Origin: Pseudomonas sp. 7P_10.2_Bac1
Lineage (GTDB): Bacteria; Pseudomonadota; Gammaproteobacteria; Pseudomonadales; Pseudomonadaceae
Length of the DNA: 64,000 nucleotides
Assembly: GCF_025465935.1 (NCBI RefSeq)
Contig: NZ_JANLNV010000040.1
Location: forward strand, 1-64,000
Direction: 5' to 3'
The notes beneath the pieces were generated by a model. It made no database searches and was not told the origin of the DNA. It saw only the letters and a list, made by a program, of their open reading frames with translations. The translations under genes and the position numbers were made by a program. Of the stretch, positions 1 through 9,280 are shown in pieces; the stretch's first letter is position 1; each line of letters opens with the position of its first letter.

Positions 1-36
1 TATTTAAAAGATCGCGAGGCAAGCTCGCTCCTACAA
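1..36. repeat. REP-like palindrome, right half
   Basis: The window opens inside a REP-like element: the arm reading GATCGCGAGGCAAGCTCGCT followed by CCTAC is identical to arms found near 5.1, 13.8 and 61.6 kb. The partner arm lies outside the window. Confidence 0.7.
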
Positions 37-227
37 ATCAATAATGATTTGCATTTCCAAAAACACATATATAAATAGCCGCACTCCAAGGATCCAACAC
101 CCGCTTTATTAATCTGAAAGTCCCCTCCCTGACTAACAATCAAAACTTGCTGTTAGTTGTATTTTGGCTATAAACAACTTTCAACGTATTAACACCGGAC
201 GTTAATCAGTTTGCCAGGGTGGGCACT

Positions 228-872
228 ATGTCTATGGATCGTCGTTCCTTTCTTGTATCGCTGGCCTTGATACCGCCTGCCTTGTATTGGTCGAGTGCGC
301 TGCTGGCCGCAGGGTCTGCTTCAGATGCGTTTCGCGAGGTGAGCCGGATCATTACCGGCGCCGACAACCTGACCTCCGGTGCCGCCGCACGGATCGAGGC
401 CTTGCTGACTGAGCGCCATCAGGATTTCGCCGCACATCTTGCGTCGCTGCATACAGCCCTGATCGCCAGCGCCAGCCGTGAAGCCGGTTTGTCAGCATTA
501 ACCGGCACTGACCTGGACACCGCCCTGATCATCGCCAAGCCCTGGTACCTGGGCTACGTCGGCACGCCGTCGGGGCGGATTCTCGAGGATGACGCCGCGT
601 TTGCCACCTTTCTTGAAATGCAGGCCTATGCCAAGACGGGCGGCATTATCCCTGCGCAGAGCTATCCGCCGGGCGCGGCAGGCTGGTGGCGAGACGCGCC
701 GCGCGGGGTCGACGCCTCAGACTTGCCCGAAGGCGCAACCACCTGGGCGTATCAACCCCTGAAGCACTACACCATCGCCACCCCCGACCCGGCCTGGCAC
801 GCCTATGCCGCCGGTAAATTCGACACTATCGAGGCTGCTCGCACGGCACTGGGCCTGGAGGCCAAGTCATGA
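228..872 (+). CDS. Small (FAD-SLDH-type) subunit of a membrane-bound sugar/polyol dehydrogenase
   Basis: A 214-residue protein whose N-terminus (DRRSFLVSLALIPPALYW) looks like a Tat-type signal with a weak twin-arginine pattern. The body, including the PWYLGYVG segment and the Tyr/Pro/Gly/Trp-rich stretch near residues 145-160, resembles the small subunit of FAD sorbitol/fructose dehydrogenases, which helps export the flavoprotein through the Tat pathway. I chose ATG 228 because it follows the purine-rich AGGGTGGG; an in-frame GTG lies at 219. Its stop overlaps the next ATG by 4 bases, so the genes are translationally coupled. Substrate is unknown. Confidence 0.8.
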   Translation: MSMDRRSFLVSLALIPPALYWSSALLAAGSASDAFREVSRIITGADNLTSGAAARIEALLTERHQDFAAHLASLHTALIASASREAGLSALTGTDLDTALIIAKPWYLGYVGTPSGRILEDDAAFATFLEMQAYAKTGGIIPAQSYPPGAAGWWRDAPRGVDASDLPEGATTWAYQPLKHYTIATPDPAWHAYAAGKFDTIEAARTALGLEAKS

Positions 873-2461
873 GCGATTTCGATGCAGATGTGATCGTGGT
901 CGGTTCAGGCTCGCTGGGCTCCATGGTGGCGCTGGAACTGGCCCGCGCAGGCAAAAAAGTTATCGTGCTCGAAGCCGGCCCGGAAACCACCGACTGGAAA
1001 GTCACTGACAACTTCCGAAACTCGGCCAGACAGAACAATTTCAACGCACCGTTCCCGGATGTGCCCTACGCCCCCAACAGCTTCAGCCCCGGCTATATCA
1101 GCCCGCACCTTGAAGGGATCGAGGTGTTCCCCGGCACCCTGCGTTCAGTGGGCGGCACCTCACGGCACTGGACGGCGGCCACCTGGCGCCTGCTGCCCGA
1201 AGACATGGCCTTGAAATCCAGTTTCGGACTCGCCGTGGACTGGCCGATCACCTACGACGAACTTGAGCCGTTCTATTGCGACGCCGAATACGAAATCGGG
1301 GTCAACGGCATCGCCGACTATGACGAATCCGGCCAAGGCCTGGGGTACACCTACCCGCCACGTTCGCGGCCTTTTCCCCTTCCGCCTGAAGCCAAACCCT
1401 ACGCTATTCAACGCTTGCAGCAGCAGATTGCAACCAAGGGTTATCGCATCGACGTGGCGCCGTCTTCACGGATCAGTAAACCTTATGACGGTCGCCCCGC
1501 CTGCATTGGCAACAACATGTGCAACTGGAACTGCCCGATCGGCGCCAAGCATTCGGGTTATCACGTTGTCGAAAAAATCCGCAAGCTGGGCGTGGACCTG
1601 CGCAGCAACGCCGTGGTGCACAAGATCGAAACCGGCGCTGACGGCAAAGTCACCGCCCTGCACTACCTGAGCCCAAGAGGTGGCGCCACGCGGCTGACAG
1701 CCAAAATCTATGTGCTGGCCGGTCACGGCTTTGAAACCCCCAAGCTGATGCTGATGAACAATCTCGGCACACGCTCGGGGATGGTCGGTCGCAACCTGAT
1801 GGTGCACCCCACCATCGACATGACCCTGCTTTCATCTGAGCCACTGTGGGCCGGGCGCGGGCAAAACATCCATGGCGCGATCATGCAGCGGCGCAATCAG
1901 CCGGACCGCACCCGCATCCCGTCCACACGCTATGACTTGCTGAACAACCCGCCAACCGTCGGCATCGCCGAAACTGCGCTTTCGGGGCACAAGATCGGTG
2001 CTGCGCTGGATGATGAAATCTACGACCGTTCAGCACGAATGTTTACCTTTGAAGCGCTGACCGAGGATTTGCCCGACAAAGCCAACGGGATAAGCCTTAA
2101 CCCCAGCTTCAAAGATTCGCTGGGCCTACCGGGACTGCGCCTGAACTACCGGATCTCGGACTACACCAACGCCAACTTGCCCCGACTGATGGATGACTTT
2201 GCCAACTTTCTGCAAGCCACCAACGGCACGCGGATCAGTGCACCGACCACGTGGATTTGCCAGCAACACATCATGGGCACGGTGCGCATGGGCACCCAGG
2301 CAGAAGATGCCGTGGTCGACCGCGACCTGCGGTGTTTCGATCACCAGAACCTGTTTCTGGTCACCACCGGCGTGATGCCCACGGCGGGCGGCGTCAACCC
2401 TACGCTGACCGGGATGGCGCTGGCCATCCGGGCCGGCAAACACATCGCCAAGGAGGTGTGA
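869..2461 (+). CDS. GMC-family FAD dehydrogenase, catalytic subunit (gluconate/sorbitol/fructose dehydrogenase type)
   Basis: A 530-residue flavoprotein. The N-terminal FAD-binding fold shows VVGSGSLGS (about residues 10-18) and an ELARAGKKVIVLEAGP stretch. The GMC active-site pair is visible as His467 (QQHIMGTVRMG) and Asn510 (GGVNPTLTG). Cys212, Cys218 and Cys222 form a C-x5-C-x3-C motif followed by PIGA, which in bacterial FAD glucose and fructose dehydrogenases holds a 3Fe-4S cluster. It probably oxidises a sugar, sugar acid or polyol in the periplasm and passes electrons to the triheme subunit encoded one base downstream. The exact substrate cannot be read from the sequence. Confidence 0.9.
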   Translation: MSDFDADVIVVGSGSLGSMVALELARAGKKVIVLEAGPETTDWKVTDNFRNSARQNNFNAPFPDVPYAPNSFSPGYISPHLEGIEVFPGTLRSVGGTSRHWTAATWRLLPEDMALKSSFGLAVDWPITYDELEPFYCDAEYEIGVNGIADYDESGQGLGYTYPPRSRPFPLPPEAKPYAIQRLQQQIATKGYRIDVAPSSRISKPYDGRPACIGNNMCNWNCPIGAKHSGYHVVEKIRKLGVDLRSNAVVHKIETGADGKVTALHYLSPRGGATRLTAKIYVLAGHGFETPKLMLMNNLGTRSGMVGRNLMVHPTIDMTLLSSEPLWAGRGQNIHGAIMQRRNQPDRTRIPSTRYDLLNNPPTVGIAETALSGHKIGAALDDEIYDRSARMFTFEALTEDLPDKANGISLNPSFKDSLGLPGLRLNYRISDYTNANLPRLMDDFANFLQATNGTRISAPTTWICQQHIMGTVRMGTQAEDAVVDRDLRCFDHQNLFLVTTGVMPTAGGVNPTLTGMALAIRAGKHIAKEV

Positions 2462-2462
2462 C

Positions 2463-3818
2463 ATGCGCAAGGCTCTGATCTTCGTCGCCCTCGCCCTTGG
2501 CTCCCAATGGGCCAGCGCCCAGCAAAGCGATGCCGCGACCGTTGAGCGCGGCAAATACATCGCCACGGCGGCCGATTGCGCGGGCTGCCACGGTGAGAAC
2601 CTGGCAGGCGGTGCACCGATTGCCAGCCCTTTGGGGCCGATTTATGCCTCCAATATCACCCCAGACACGCCAACCGGGATCGGTGGCTGGAGCGAAGCGC
2701 AATTGCGCGATGCCCTGCGCAAAGGTCGCGCTCCCGGCAAAGGCTGGTTATACCCGGCCATGCCGTACACGTCCTACACCGGCATGACCGACAACGATGT
2801 GTCTGCGCTCTACGCCTACCTGCAGAGCGTACCGGCGGTCAGCCATCAGGTGCGCGCAACCGACTTGGGGTTTCCGTTCATCCGCCCCGCCATGCTGGCC
2901 TGGAACCTGCTCTACCTGAAAGAAGGTCACGCGGCAGGCGAAATACCGGCACAAGGGGAGTCAGCAGAGCGCGGACGTTACCTGGTTGAAGCCTTGGGCC
3001 ATTGCAGTACCTGCCATACACCCCGTGGAATGTTGATGGCCGAGTTGCCGGACCAGCACCTTGGTGGCGCGTTTGTCGGCGGCTGGCATGCGCCCAACAT
3101 TACCAACGACGCCTCCGGCCTTGGGCGCTGGAGCGATCAGGACCTGACAACGTTTTTGCAAAAGGGCCACAACTCGGTAGCTGTCGCGGGCGGCGATATG
3201 GGCCTGGCGGTCAGTCGCAGCCTGAGCCATCTGGGCGATAGCGAAATCGCCGACATCATTGTTTACCTGCGCCAGGTGCCTGCTGTCGCCTCTGCCGCCT
3301 TGCCAGCAGCGCCATCAACCCCTGCCCATGTAGACCCGGACAAAGTCGAGGGCCCCATCACCGGCTGGCGAAACCTGGCCAACAACGACACGCTGGATGG
3401 CGCGGTGTTGTATCAATCAGCCTGCGCCAGTTGTCATGGCCTCGACGGGGCCGGTGGGGCCGGGCCTGAACTGGGCCGGTTACGGGATTTGCGCTCGGCG
3501 CATCTGAACAACCTGGTGCAGGTCATTGCCGGAGGGATCAACCTCAAAATCGATGACAGGCATATCCTCATGCCCGGTTTCAGCGATCAAATGAACAACG
3601 AACAAATCGCCGCCGTGGCTCGCTATGTACGCTCGACCTTCGGGCAAGTGCCAGGTTCAGGGCCGGACGAGCAAGAGGTTGCGAACATTCTGTCGGATAA
3701 AACGCCGGTCAGTTGGATCATCAACTCTGCAGCAGCGCTGGCCTGGACCGGGATTGGCGTGTTTGTTTTGCTGGTGGCCTGGATTGTCTGGAGGCTGTTC
3801 TGCCGACGCAAACCCTAG
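2463..3818 (+). CDS. Triheme cytochrome c subunit of the FAD dehydrogenase
   Basis: A 451-residue protein with a Sec signal peptide (about residues 1-19) and three CxxCH heme sites: CAGCH at 39-43, CSTCH at 181-185 and CASCH at 321-325. One C-terminal membrane helix (about residues 420-445) ends in RLFCRRKP and anchors it to the inner membrane facing the periplasm. Three c-type domains match the cytochrome subunit of gluconate 2-dehydrogenase and sorbitol/alcohol dehydrogenase complexes, which hand electrons to ubiquinone or an oxidase. It is the last gene of the three-gene operon. Confidence 0.92.
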   Translation: MRKALIFVALALGSQWASAQQSDAATVERGKYIATAADCAGCHGENLAGGAPIASPLGPIYASNITPDTPTGIGGWSEAQLRDALRKGRAPGKGWLYPAMPYTSYTGMTDNDVSALYAYLQSVPAVSHQVRATDLGFPFIRPAMLAWNLLYLKEGHAAGEIPAQGESAERGRYLVEALGHCSTCHTPRGMLMAELPDQHLGGAFVGGWHAPNITNDASGLGRWSDQDLTTFLQKGHNSVAVAGGDMGLAVSRSLSHLGDSEIADIIVYLRQVPAVASAALPAAPSTPAHVDPDKVEGPITGWRNLANNDTLDGAVLYQSACASCHGLDGAGGAGPELGRLRDLRSAHLNNLVQVIAGGINLKIDDRHILMPGFSDQMNNEQIAAVARYVRSTFGQVPGSGPDEQEVANILSDKTPVSWIINSAAALAWTGIGVFVLLVAWIVWRLFCRRKP

Positions 3819-3936
3819 ACCTTCTGTGCGGCTCCCACAGGCCAATGAACCAGGCAATACGCTCACCCTCGCGAGGTCGATGGCAACTGTGTAAGGATGT
3901 GTCCTTGTTTTAATCGCACCTCCTTCAAGGAAGACC

Positions 3937-5085
3937 ATGACCTCTATCCCTAAAACGCCCCCAACTCCGGGGCGTCTTGAACAGATATCGACACGTATTG
4001 CCTTCTTTATCGCTGGCTTCGGCATTGCGGCCTGGGCGCCGCTGGTGCCTTATGCCAAAGCGCGGGCCGGGCTGGATGACGCGACGCTCGGGCTGTTGCT
4101 GTTATCGCTGGGCGTCGGTTCGATTCTGGCGATGCCAATTGCCGGGGTGCTGGCGACCCGTTTTGGTTGCCGCCGCGTATTGATCGCCGGCACGGTGCTG
4201 ATCTGCCTGAGCCTGCCGCTCCTGGCGACAGTCAGTTCCATTGGCCTGTTGATCGCCACCCTGTTTGTGTTTGGCGCGGGCCTGGGCACTGTCGATTCGA
4301 CCGTCAACCTGCAGGCGGTGATTGTCGAGCGCGCCAGCGGACGCCACATGATGTCTGGCTTCCATGGCCTGTTCAGTGTCGGCGGGATTGTCGGTGCGGC
4401 GGGCGTCAGCGGCCTGCTCGCACTGGGCTTGACGCCTCTGTGGGCGATGGTCGTGGTGATCGTGCTGATCCTCGCGGCGCTGCTCAAGGCGGCACCGAAC
4501 ATGCTGCCCTACGGCAGTGAAAGCACCGGCCCGGCCTTTGCCATTCCGCACGGTGTCGTGCTGTTTATCGGGTTGCTGTGCTTTACCGTATTTCTGGCTG
4601 AGGGCGCGATGCTCGACTGGAGTGCGGTGTTCCTGACCTCCGAAAAGCACATCAATGAGGTGTATGCCGGGCTCGGTTATGCCTCGTTCGCATTGACCAT
4701 GACCGTGGGACGTTTGTTAGGCGACACCATTGTCAGCCGACTGGGCGCGCGTCGGGTCATCGTGCTGGGCGGATTGTTCGCCGCTGCCGGGCTGGCCTTG
4801 GCAACATTGGCACCGGGATGGGAAGTCTCACTGTTGGGCTACGCGCTGGTAGGCGCCGGCTGCTCGAATATCGTGCCAGTGCTCTACACCGCTGTGGGCA
4901 AGCAGACCGTGATGCCAGAAAGCATCGCCGTGCCGGCCATTACCACGCTGGGTTATGCAGGGATTTTGGCGGGCCCCGCTGCCATCGGCTTTATTGCCCA
5001 TGCCAGCAGTTTGAATATCGCTTTCGGATTGATCGCCGTCCTGCTGGTGGGCGTGGCCATCAGCGGGCGCATCTTGAAAGTCTGA
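3937..5085 (+). CDS. MFS transporter, YbjJ-like
   Basis: A 382-residue protein with about twelve hydrophobic helices. The N-terminal half (AFFIAGFGIAAWAPLVPYAK, then GxLATRFGCRR in the loop between helices 2 and 3) and the GFHGLFSVGG segment near residue 145 resemble Escherichia coli YbjJ and related fucose-permease-like MFS proteins. No substrate is known for this subgroup. An AAGGAAG ribosome-binding site precedes ATG 3937. It is separated by 118 bp from the dehydrogenase operon and converges on fecA across a REP hairpin. Confidence 0.75.
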   Translation: MTSIPKTPPTPGRLEQISTRIAFFIAGFGIAAWAPLVPYAKARAGLDDATLGLLLLSLGVGSILAMPIAGVLATRFGCRRVLIAGTVLICLSLPLLATVSSIGLLIATLFVFGAGLGTVDSTVNLQAVIVERASGRHMMSGFHGLFSVGGIVGAAGVSGLLALGLTPLWAMVVVIVLILAALLKAAPNMLPYGSESTGPAFAIPHGVVLFIGLLCFTVFLAEGAMLDWSAVFLTSEKHINEVYAGLGYASFALTMTVGRLLGDTIVSRLGARRVIVLGGLFAAAGLALATLAPGWEVSLLGYALVGAGCSNIVPVLYTAVGKQTVMPESIAVPAITTLGYAGILAGPAAIGFIAHASSLNIAFGLIAVLLVGVAISGRILKV

Positions 5086-5092
5086 TTCACTC

Positions 5093-5150
5093 TGTAGGAG
5101 CGAGCTTGCCTCGCGATCTTTTAAACCCTCAAAAGACCGCGAGACAAGCC
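5093..5150. repeat. REP palindrome between convergent genes
   Basis: An imperfect inverted repeat: GGAGCGAGCTTGCCTCGCGA is mirrored by a degenerate arm ending GACCGCGAGACAAGC. It lies between the stop codons of the YbjJ-like gene and fecA and could fold as a bidirectional transcription barrier. Confidence 0.7.
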
Positions 5151-5158
5151 GTGCTGCT

Positions 5159-7624
5159 TTAGAACCCTACGCTGGCCTGCACGAAGAACGTGCGCGGTTC
5201 ACCCACGTAGATACCCGAGTTGTTGTCGCTGGAACGGGTGTAGTACTCCTGGTTGAACAGGTTCTTGATGCCCGCGCCCACTTTCAGGTTCGAGGCTTCA
5301 GGGCCGAAGTCATACCCTACACGCGTGCTCCAGGTGGCATAGCCCGGAATATCACCGTATTGGCCGTCTGGCGTCGGGTCGGTGATGTACACGCCGCCCG
5401 TGCCGGGTGCGTGCTGTTGCGACTGGGCAAACATGTCGATGTTGTAGCTCCAGCGGTTAACCACATAGCGAGCCCCAAGGTTGACCACCTGACGCGAATA
5501 CAACGGCAAGTCACGGCCTTTGAAGTTCGGGATATCACCTTCAGAGGTTGCCTTGGTGTAGGTGAAAGCGGCATTCACCGACAGGCCGTCCAGGGCCGGG
5601 TTGAGGGTCGACATGTCGTAGTGAACCGATGTTTCGATACCCTGGTGCTTGGTCGCGCCGAGGTTGGTCCAGCCCACATCGTTGCTCACATATTGCAGTT
5701 CGTCAGAGAAGTCGATGTAGAACAGCGTGACTTCACCGCCCCATACGCCATTGTCGTAACGGGTACCGATTTCATAGGTCTTGGCTTTTTCAGGCCGCAG
5801 GCCATCTGCAGTCTGATCGCCCCGACCGCCCTGCCCCAGCTGGAAGTACTGCAAGCTGCCAAACGAGGTTTCATAGTTGGCGAACAGTTTCCAGGCATCG
5901 GAGAGGTGGTACATCACGCTCAGTGCAGGCAGCGCTTCGTTGCTGTCGATGCTGCGATTTTTCTCCAGAACCGGCACGCCTTTGTTGTCCAGCACCGGGT
6001 GGTCATGCCAGTTGGTGCTGATGCGCTCGAAGCGGATACCCGGGGTGATGGTCCACTTGCCGACATCGATCTTGTCATCGATATAGAACGAGTTGGCCTC
6101 AGTGCCACCCGTACGGTCCTGATAAATGTGGCCGTCAGCCCCCGGGCCCGGTACAGGCACGTTGTTGACCAGTTGCAACTGGCTGGCTTCTTCCTGCATG
6201 GCTTCTTTCAGGTAGCGATAGCCCAGGCCCACCTCCTGTGTGACATCACCCAGGGTGAAAACGTGGGACACGCGCGGCTCGATACCGAAGGTGTGGTAGC
6301 TGCGCGGATACGAAGCCAGGGTCTGCAGGTTGCGCGCCGCAATGTTGCTGCCACGGAAGCTGTCGGTGTAGTAGGTCAGGACTTCAAATTGGGTCTGGTC
6401 ATCAATCTGACGCAGGTACTTGAAGGACACGTCTTTGCGGCGCCCGGTGAAGTTGTCCCAGTCACGCACGGATTGATACGGGTCAGCATCAAACTGCTTC
6501 TGCGTCAGGCCGCCCGGCATGTCGGCAGTAGCGTCGTAGTAGTGGAAGTTAAGACTGAAATCGTCCTGGTCGGTCGGCGCCCAATGGGTTTTCAACAACA
6601 CGTCATTGATGTCGTTGTTGTTATTGCTCGAGCGATACCCATCACCTTTCACACCGGAATAAAGCAGCGCAGCGCCGATACCGTTGTCGGCCGTACCGCC
6701 CAGGAAGGCCGACTCCAGATGTTTCCAGCCACCGCGCTCTGAGGTTTCCAGCGTAGTGCCGACCTCGCCCTGGAACGTTTCCGGGATCGCGCGGGTAACA
6801 AAGTTGATAACACCGCCTACGTTCTGTGGTCCGTAGCGCACCGAACCGGCGCCGCGAACCACGTCGATGCTGTCCAGGTTGCCCGAGGAAATCGGCGCCA
6901 TCGACAATTGTGGCTGGCCGTAAGGGGCAAAAGCCGCCGGTACGCCGTCAATCAATACCGTCGAACGCGGCGACAGACGTGAAGTCAGACCCCGCACGCC
7001 GACGTTCAGGGAAATATCGCTGCCACCGGTGCCGTTGGATTCCTGGACCTGCACACCGGGAATGGTCTTGAGCACATCGCCGACAGTCATCGCGCCCTGC
7101 TCGACCATCGCTTCACGGCGTACGACTGTCCGCGCACCGGGGTGGTTCTGCACCACCTCAGAGTTGGCGTCGCCCAGCCAGTTACCGACCACCTTCACAT
7201 CAACCGGGCCCAGCTCCAGCGGGCCGGAACCGTCCGAGGCACTGACCGTCGCCGCCGGGCTCAGGGTCACGGCGTCACCGTTGAGCTGGTAGTTCAGGCC
7301 ACTGCCTTGTAGCAGTTCACGCAGGGCTTGCTCAGGCGAGAGGTTGCCATTGACGGCCGGGGCCTGTTTGCCAGCCACCAGTTGCGGGCTGTAAAACACC
7401 TGCAAGGATGTTTGCTGGGCCAACTGGCTCAAGGCAGCACCCAACGGCTGGGCCTGGATGTGAATCGCGCTCGCAACAGGTTCGCTGGCAAACGCACACG
7501 GAATCGCCGAGCTGACCGCCAGGGCCAGCGCCAATGGCAACAAACGCGATCGTGCAGTAGACGAGGGAGCGTTCAAAGATGATTTAAGCGAGGAAAACCG
7601 CACACAAGGATGGTTGTTTTTCAC
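5159..7624 (-). CDS. fecA: TonB-dependent ferric citrate receptor
   Basis: An 821-residue outer-membrane receptor. After a signal peptide (cleavage near residue 46, CAFASEP) comes an STN signalling domain (about residues 50-115, QPLGAALSQLAQQTSLQVFY), then the plug and a 22-strand barrel ending in Phe (VQASVGF). The plug resembles E. coli FecA as I recall it: a VVGNWLGDA start, DGVPAAFAPYGQPQLS and RYGPQNVGGVINFVTRAIP. It imports ferric dicitrate and signals through FecR to FecI. fecR ends 108 bp upstream, leaving room for a FecI-dependent promoter. Confidence 0.9.
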   Translation of the reverse strand: MKNNHPCVRFSSLKSSLNAPSSTARSRLLPLALALAVSSAIPCAFASEPVASAIHIQAQPLGAALSQLAQQTSLQVFYSPQLVAGKQAPAVNGNLSPEQALRELLQGSGLNYQLNGDAVTLSPAATVSASDGSGPLELGPVDVKVVGNWLGDANSEVVQNHPGARTVVRREAMVEQGAMTVGDVLKTIPGVQVQESNGTGGSDISLNVGVRGLTSRLSPRSTVLIDGVPAAFAPYGQPQLSMAPISSGNLDSIDVVRGAGSVRYGPQNVGGVINFVTRAIPETFQGEVGTTLETSERGGWKHLESAFLGGTADNGIGAALLYSGVKGDGYRSSNNNNDINDVLLKTHWAPTDQDDFSLNFHYYDATADMPGGLTQKQFDADPYQSVRDWDNFTGRRKDVSFKYLRQIDDQTQFEVLTYYTDSFRGSNIAARNLQTLASYPRSYHTFGIEPRVSHVFTLGDVTQEVGLGYRYLKEAMQEEASQLQLVNNVPVPGPGADGHIYQDRTGGTEANSFYIDDKIDVGKWTITPGIRFERISTNWHDHPVLDNKGVPVLEKNRSIDSNEALPALSVMYHLSDAWKLFANYETSFGSLQYFQLGQGGRGDQTADGLRPEKAKTYEIGTRYDNGVWGGEVTLFYIDFSDELQYVSNDVGWTNLGATKHQGIETSVHYDMSTLNPALDGLSVNAAFTYTKATSEGDIPNFKGRDLPLYSRQVVNLGARYVVNRWSYNIDMFAQSQQHAPGTGGVYITDPTPDGQYGDIPGYATWSTRVGYDFGPEASNLKVGAGIKNLFNQEYYTRSSDNNSGIYVGEPRTFFVQASVGF

Positions 7625-7732
7625 GTCGAGTCTTGCCCAGTTGATCGCAGGTGATTGCGTTTGTTAATGCAAACCAGTTGCAGTTGATCAAGAAGACGAA
7701 GAACTCGAAAAAAACCTGAATCCAATCTGAGA

Positions 7733-8710
7733 TTATTTTGCCGAAATGATTTCCTGACTGCCATCGGCGCGGTTTCTGATCGCCACCGGCAGGATACGCG
7801 GCAACGCGCTGAGTAGCGCCTGGGTGTCATTGGTCTTGAAAACACTGGACAGGCGCAACTGCCCCAAGGCTGGGGTACTCACGTGCAGCGGTTGGTCACG
7901 ATAGCGCGACACCTCGGCGGCCACTTCCGCCAGGCTCGCGTTATTGAACACCAATTGCCCCTTGCGCCAGGCCGTCAGCGCTTCGGTATTGACCGGCTGC
8001 ACGGCCGCCACCTGCCCTTGGGCATTGATCACCGTCCCCAAACCTGCCGTCAGGTTAACCCGCGCCGCAGAGTCTGCCCCTTGCACCCGGACACTCCCGG
8101 ACTCCACGGCAACTTGCGCCTGACCACCTTCGTGGCGCACATCAAAACGGGTGCCTGTGACCGTCACCTGCCCCGGCCCGGCGAGTACTACAAAAGGCCG
8201 GTCCGTGTCATGCGCCACATTGAACATCGCCTCGCCTTGCTGGAGGACGACCGTACGTTGCGCAGGTTCAAAGTTGACCTGCAACTGGCTGCGACTGTTG
8301 ATTTCGATAGCAGAACCATCTGGCAATGTCACCGTACGGCGCTCTCCCGACACCGTGGCGAAGCTGGCCTGGTAATGGCTTGAAGACTGTAACTGTGACC
8401 AGACCAGCGAACCGCCCGCCATGGCCAGCACGCTGGCCGCCAGCCCAAAGCCCAACACTGAACGGCGCTTGATAGGCGTGACCGGGACCTCGCAGAGCGC
8501 CTGCAACCGCTCTTTAGGCAGCAAGTCGGTCGCCGACCATAGATTGACCAACCACTGGTACTCGGCCTCATGGCTCGGATGCCCGGCACGCCAGGCCTCG
8601 AATTCAGCCTGCTCGGCCACATTCAAAGACTGCGCCTGCACACGGGCAAACCAGGTGGCCGCCGCATCGCGCACACTGGCGTTGTCGAAGGTGCCTTCAC
8701 GCGTATCCAT
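7733..8710 (-). CDS. fecR: FecR-type anti-sigma/signal-transducing protein
   Basis: A 325-residue inner-membrane protein. Its cytoplasmic N-terminus (DAAATWFARVQAQSLNVAEQ) binds the sigma factor, a single membrane helix lies at about residues 83-100 (FGLAASVLAMAGGSLVW), and the periplasmic FecR domain (TVSGERRTVTLPDGSAIEIN) would contact the STN domain of FecA. Length is typical. Its ATG overlaps the fecI stop by one base (TAATG), so the pair is coupled. Confidence 0.9.
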   Translation of the reverse strand: MDTREGTFDNASVRDAAATWFARVQAQSLNVAEQAEFEAWRAGHPSHEAEYQWLVNLWSATDLLPKERLQALCEVPVTPIKRRSVLGFGLAASVLAMAGGSLVWSQLQSSSHYQASFATVSGERRTVTLPDGSAIEINSRSQLQVNFEPAQRTVVLQQGEAMFNVAHDTDRPFVVLAGPGQVTVTGTRFDVRHEGGQAQVAVESGSVRVQGADSAARVNLTAGLGTVINAQGQVAAVQPVNTEALTAWRKGQLVFNNASLAEVAAEVSRYRDQPLHVSTPALGQLRLSSVFKTNDTQALLSALPRILPVAIRNRADGSQEIISAK

Positions 8711-9204
8711 TATTGAGCCTCCACCCGTTCACGCAGATGACGCAGGGTGCGGATCATATATTTTTCCACCATGTTCTTGGACAGTCCCAGGCGCTCGGCA
8801 ATCTCGGCCTGGCTCATGCCCTCGATTTTTTGCCAGACAAACACCTTCCTGCAATTGAGCGGAAGCTCTTGCAGAGCTTTTTCAACAGACTCAGCCAGTT
8901 GGATAGCACGCATGTACTGCTCCGGGTCGCCCGTCTCGGACGAACTTGGGGGAACGGCTGCCTGCTCCTTGGCATCACGCAACTCTTCTCGGCGAAAACC
9001 ATCGACAGCGATGTTACGCGCCATTTGATGCAAATAGGCACGCGGCTGCTCGACGGCCTCCGAAGCGGATTCGAGCACGCGTACAAAAGTGTCATGGGCC
9101 AAGTCTTGCGCCTGCTGGCGATTGCGCAAGCGACGCGTCCAGGTTCCGATCAACTCTTCGTAATGTTCAAAAAAGCCCGCTCGGCGGGGCACTTTGTGAG
9201 TCAT
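8710..9204 (-). CDS. fecI: ECF sigma factor FecI
   Basis: A 164-residue ECF sigma factor. Region 2 contains DLAHDTFVRVLE and PRAYLHQMARNIAVDGFRR; region 4 has the helix-turn-helix MSQAEIAERLGLSKNMVEKY. I chose ATG 9204 (protein MTHKVPRR); an upstream in-frame start would add 19 residues atypical for the family. It directs transcription of fecA when the receptor is occupied. Confidence 0.9.
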   Translation of the reverse strand: MTHKVPRRAGFFEHYEELIGTWTRRLRNRQQAQDLAHDTFVRVLESASEAVEQPRAYLHQMARNIAVDGFRREELRDAKEQAAVPPSSSETGDPEQYMRAIQLAESVEKALQELPLNCRKVFVWQKIEGMSQAEIAERLGLSKNMVEKYMIRTLRHLRERVEAQ

Positions 9205-9231
9205 CGCACTGGACTGAATAGGTGGGGCGCG

Positions 9232-9250
9232 AATAGTAATGCTTCCTATT
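9232..9250 (-). promoter_or_regulatory. Possible Fur box upstream of fecI
   Basis: A 19-base sequence with inverted ends AATAG and CTATT lies 28 bases before fecI. It matches the classical Fur consensus at about 10 of 19 positions by eye, which is weak, but the location and the family argue for iron control here. Confidence 0.3.
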
Positions 9251-9280
9251 AATCCCAGCAATCATTGCGCTGACGGAAGG

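Noticed and set aside
5360..6742. 460-codon open frame antisense to fecA
   Set aside because: It mirrors third-position GC bias of fecA and shows no protein motif; fecA is fully supported on the other strand.
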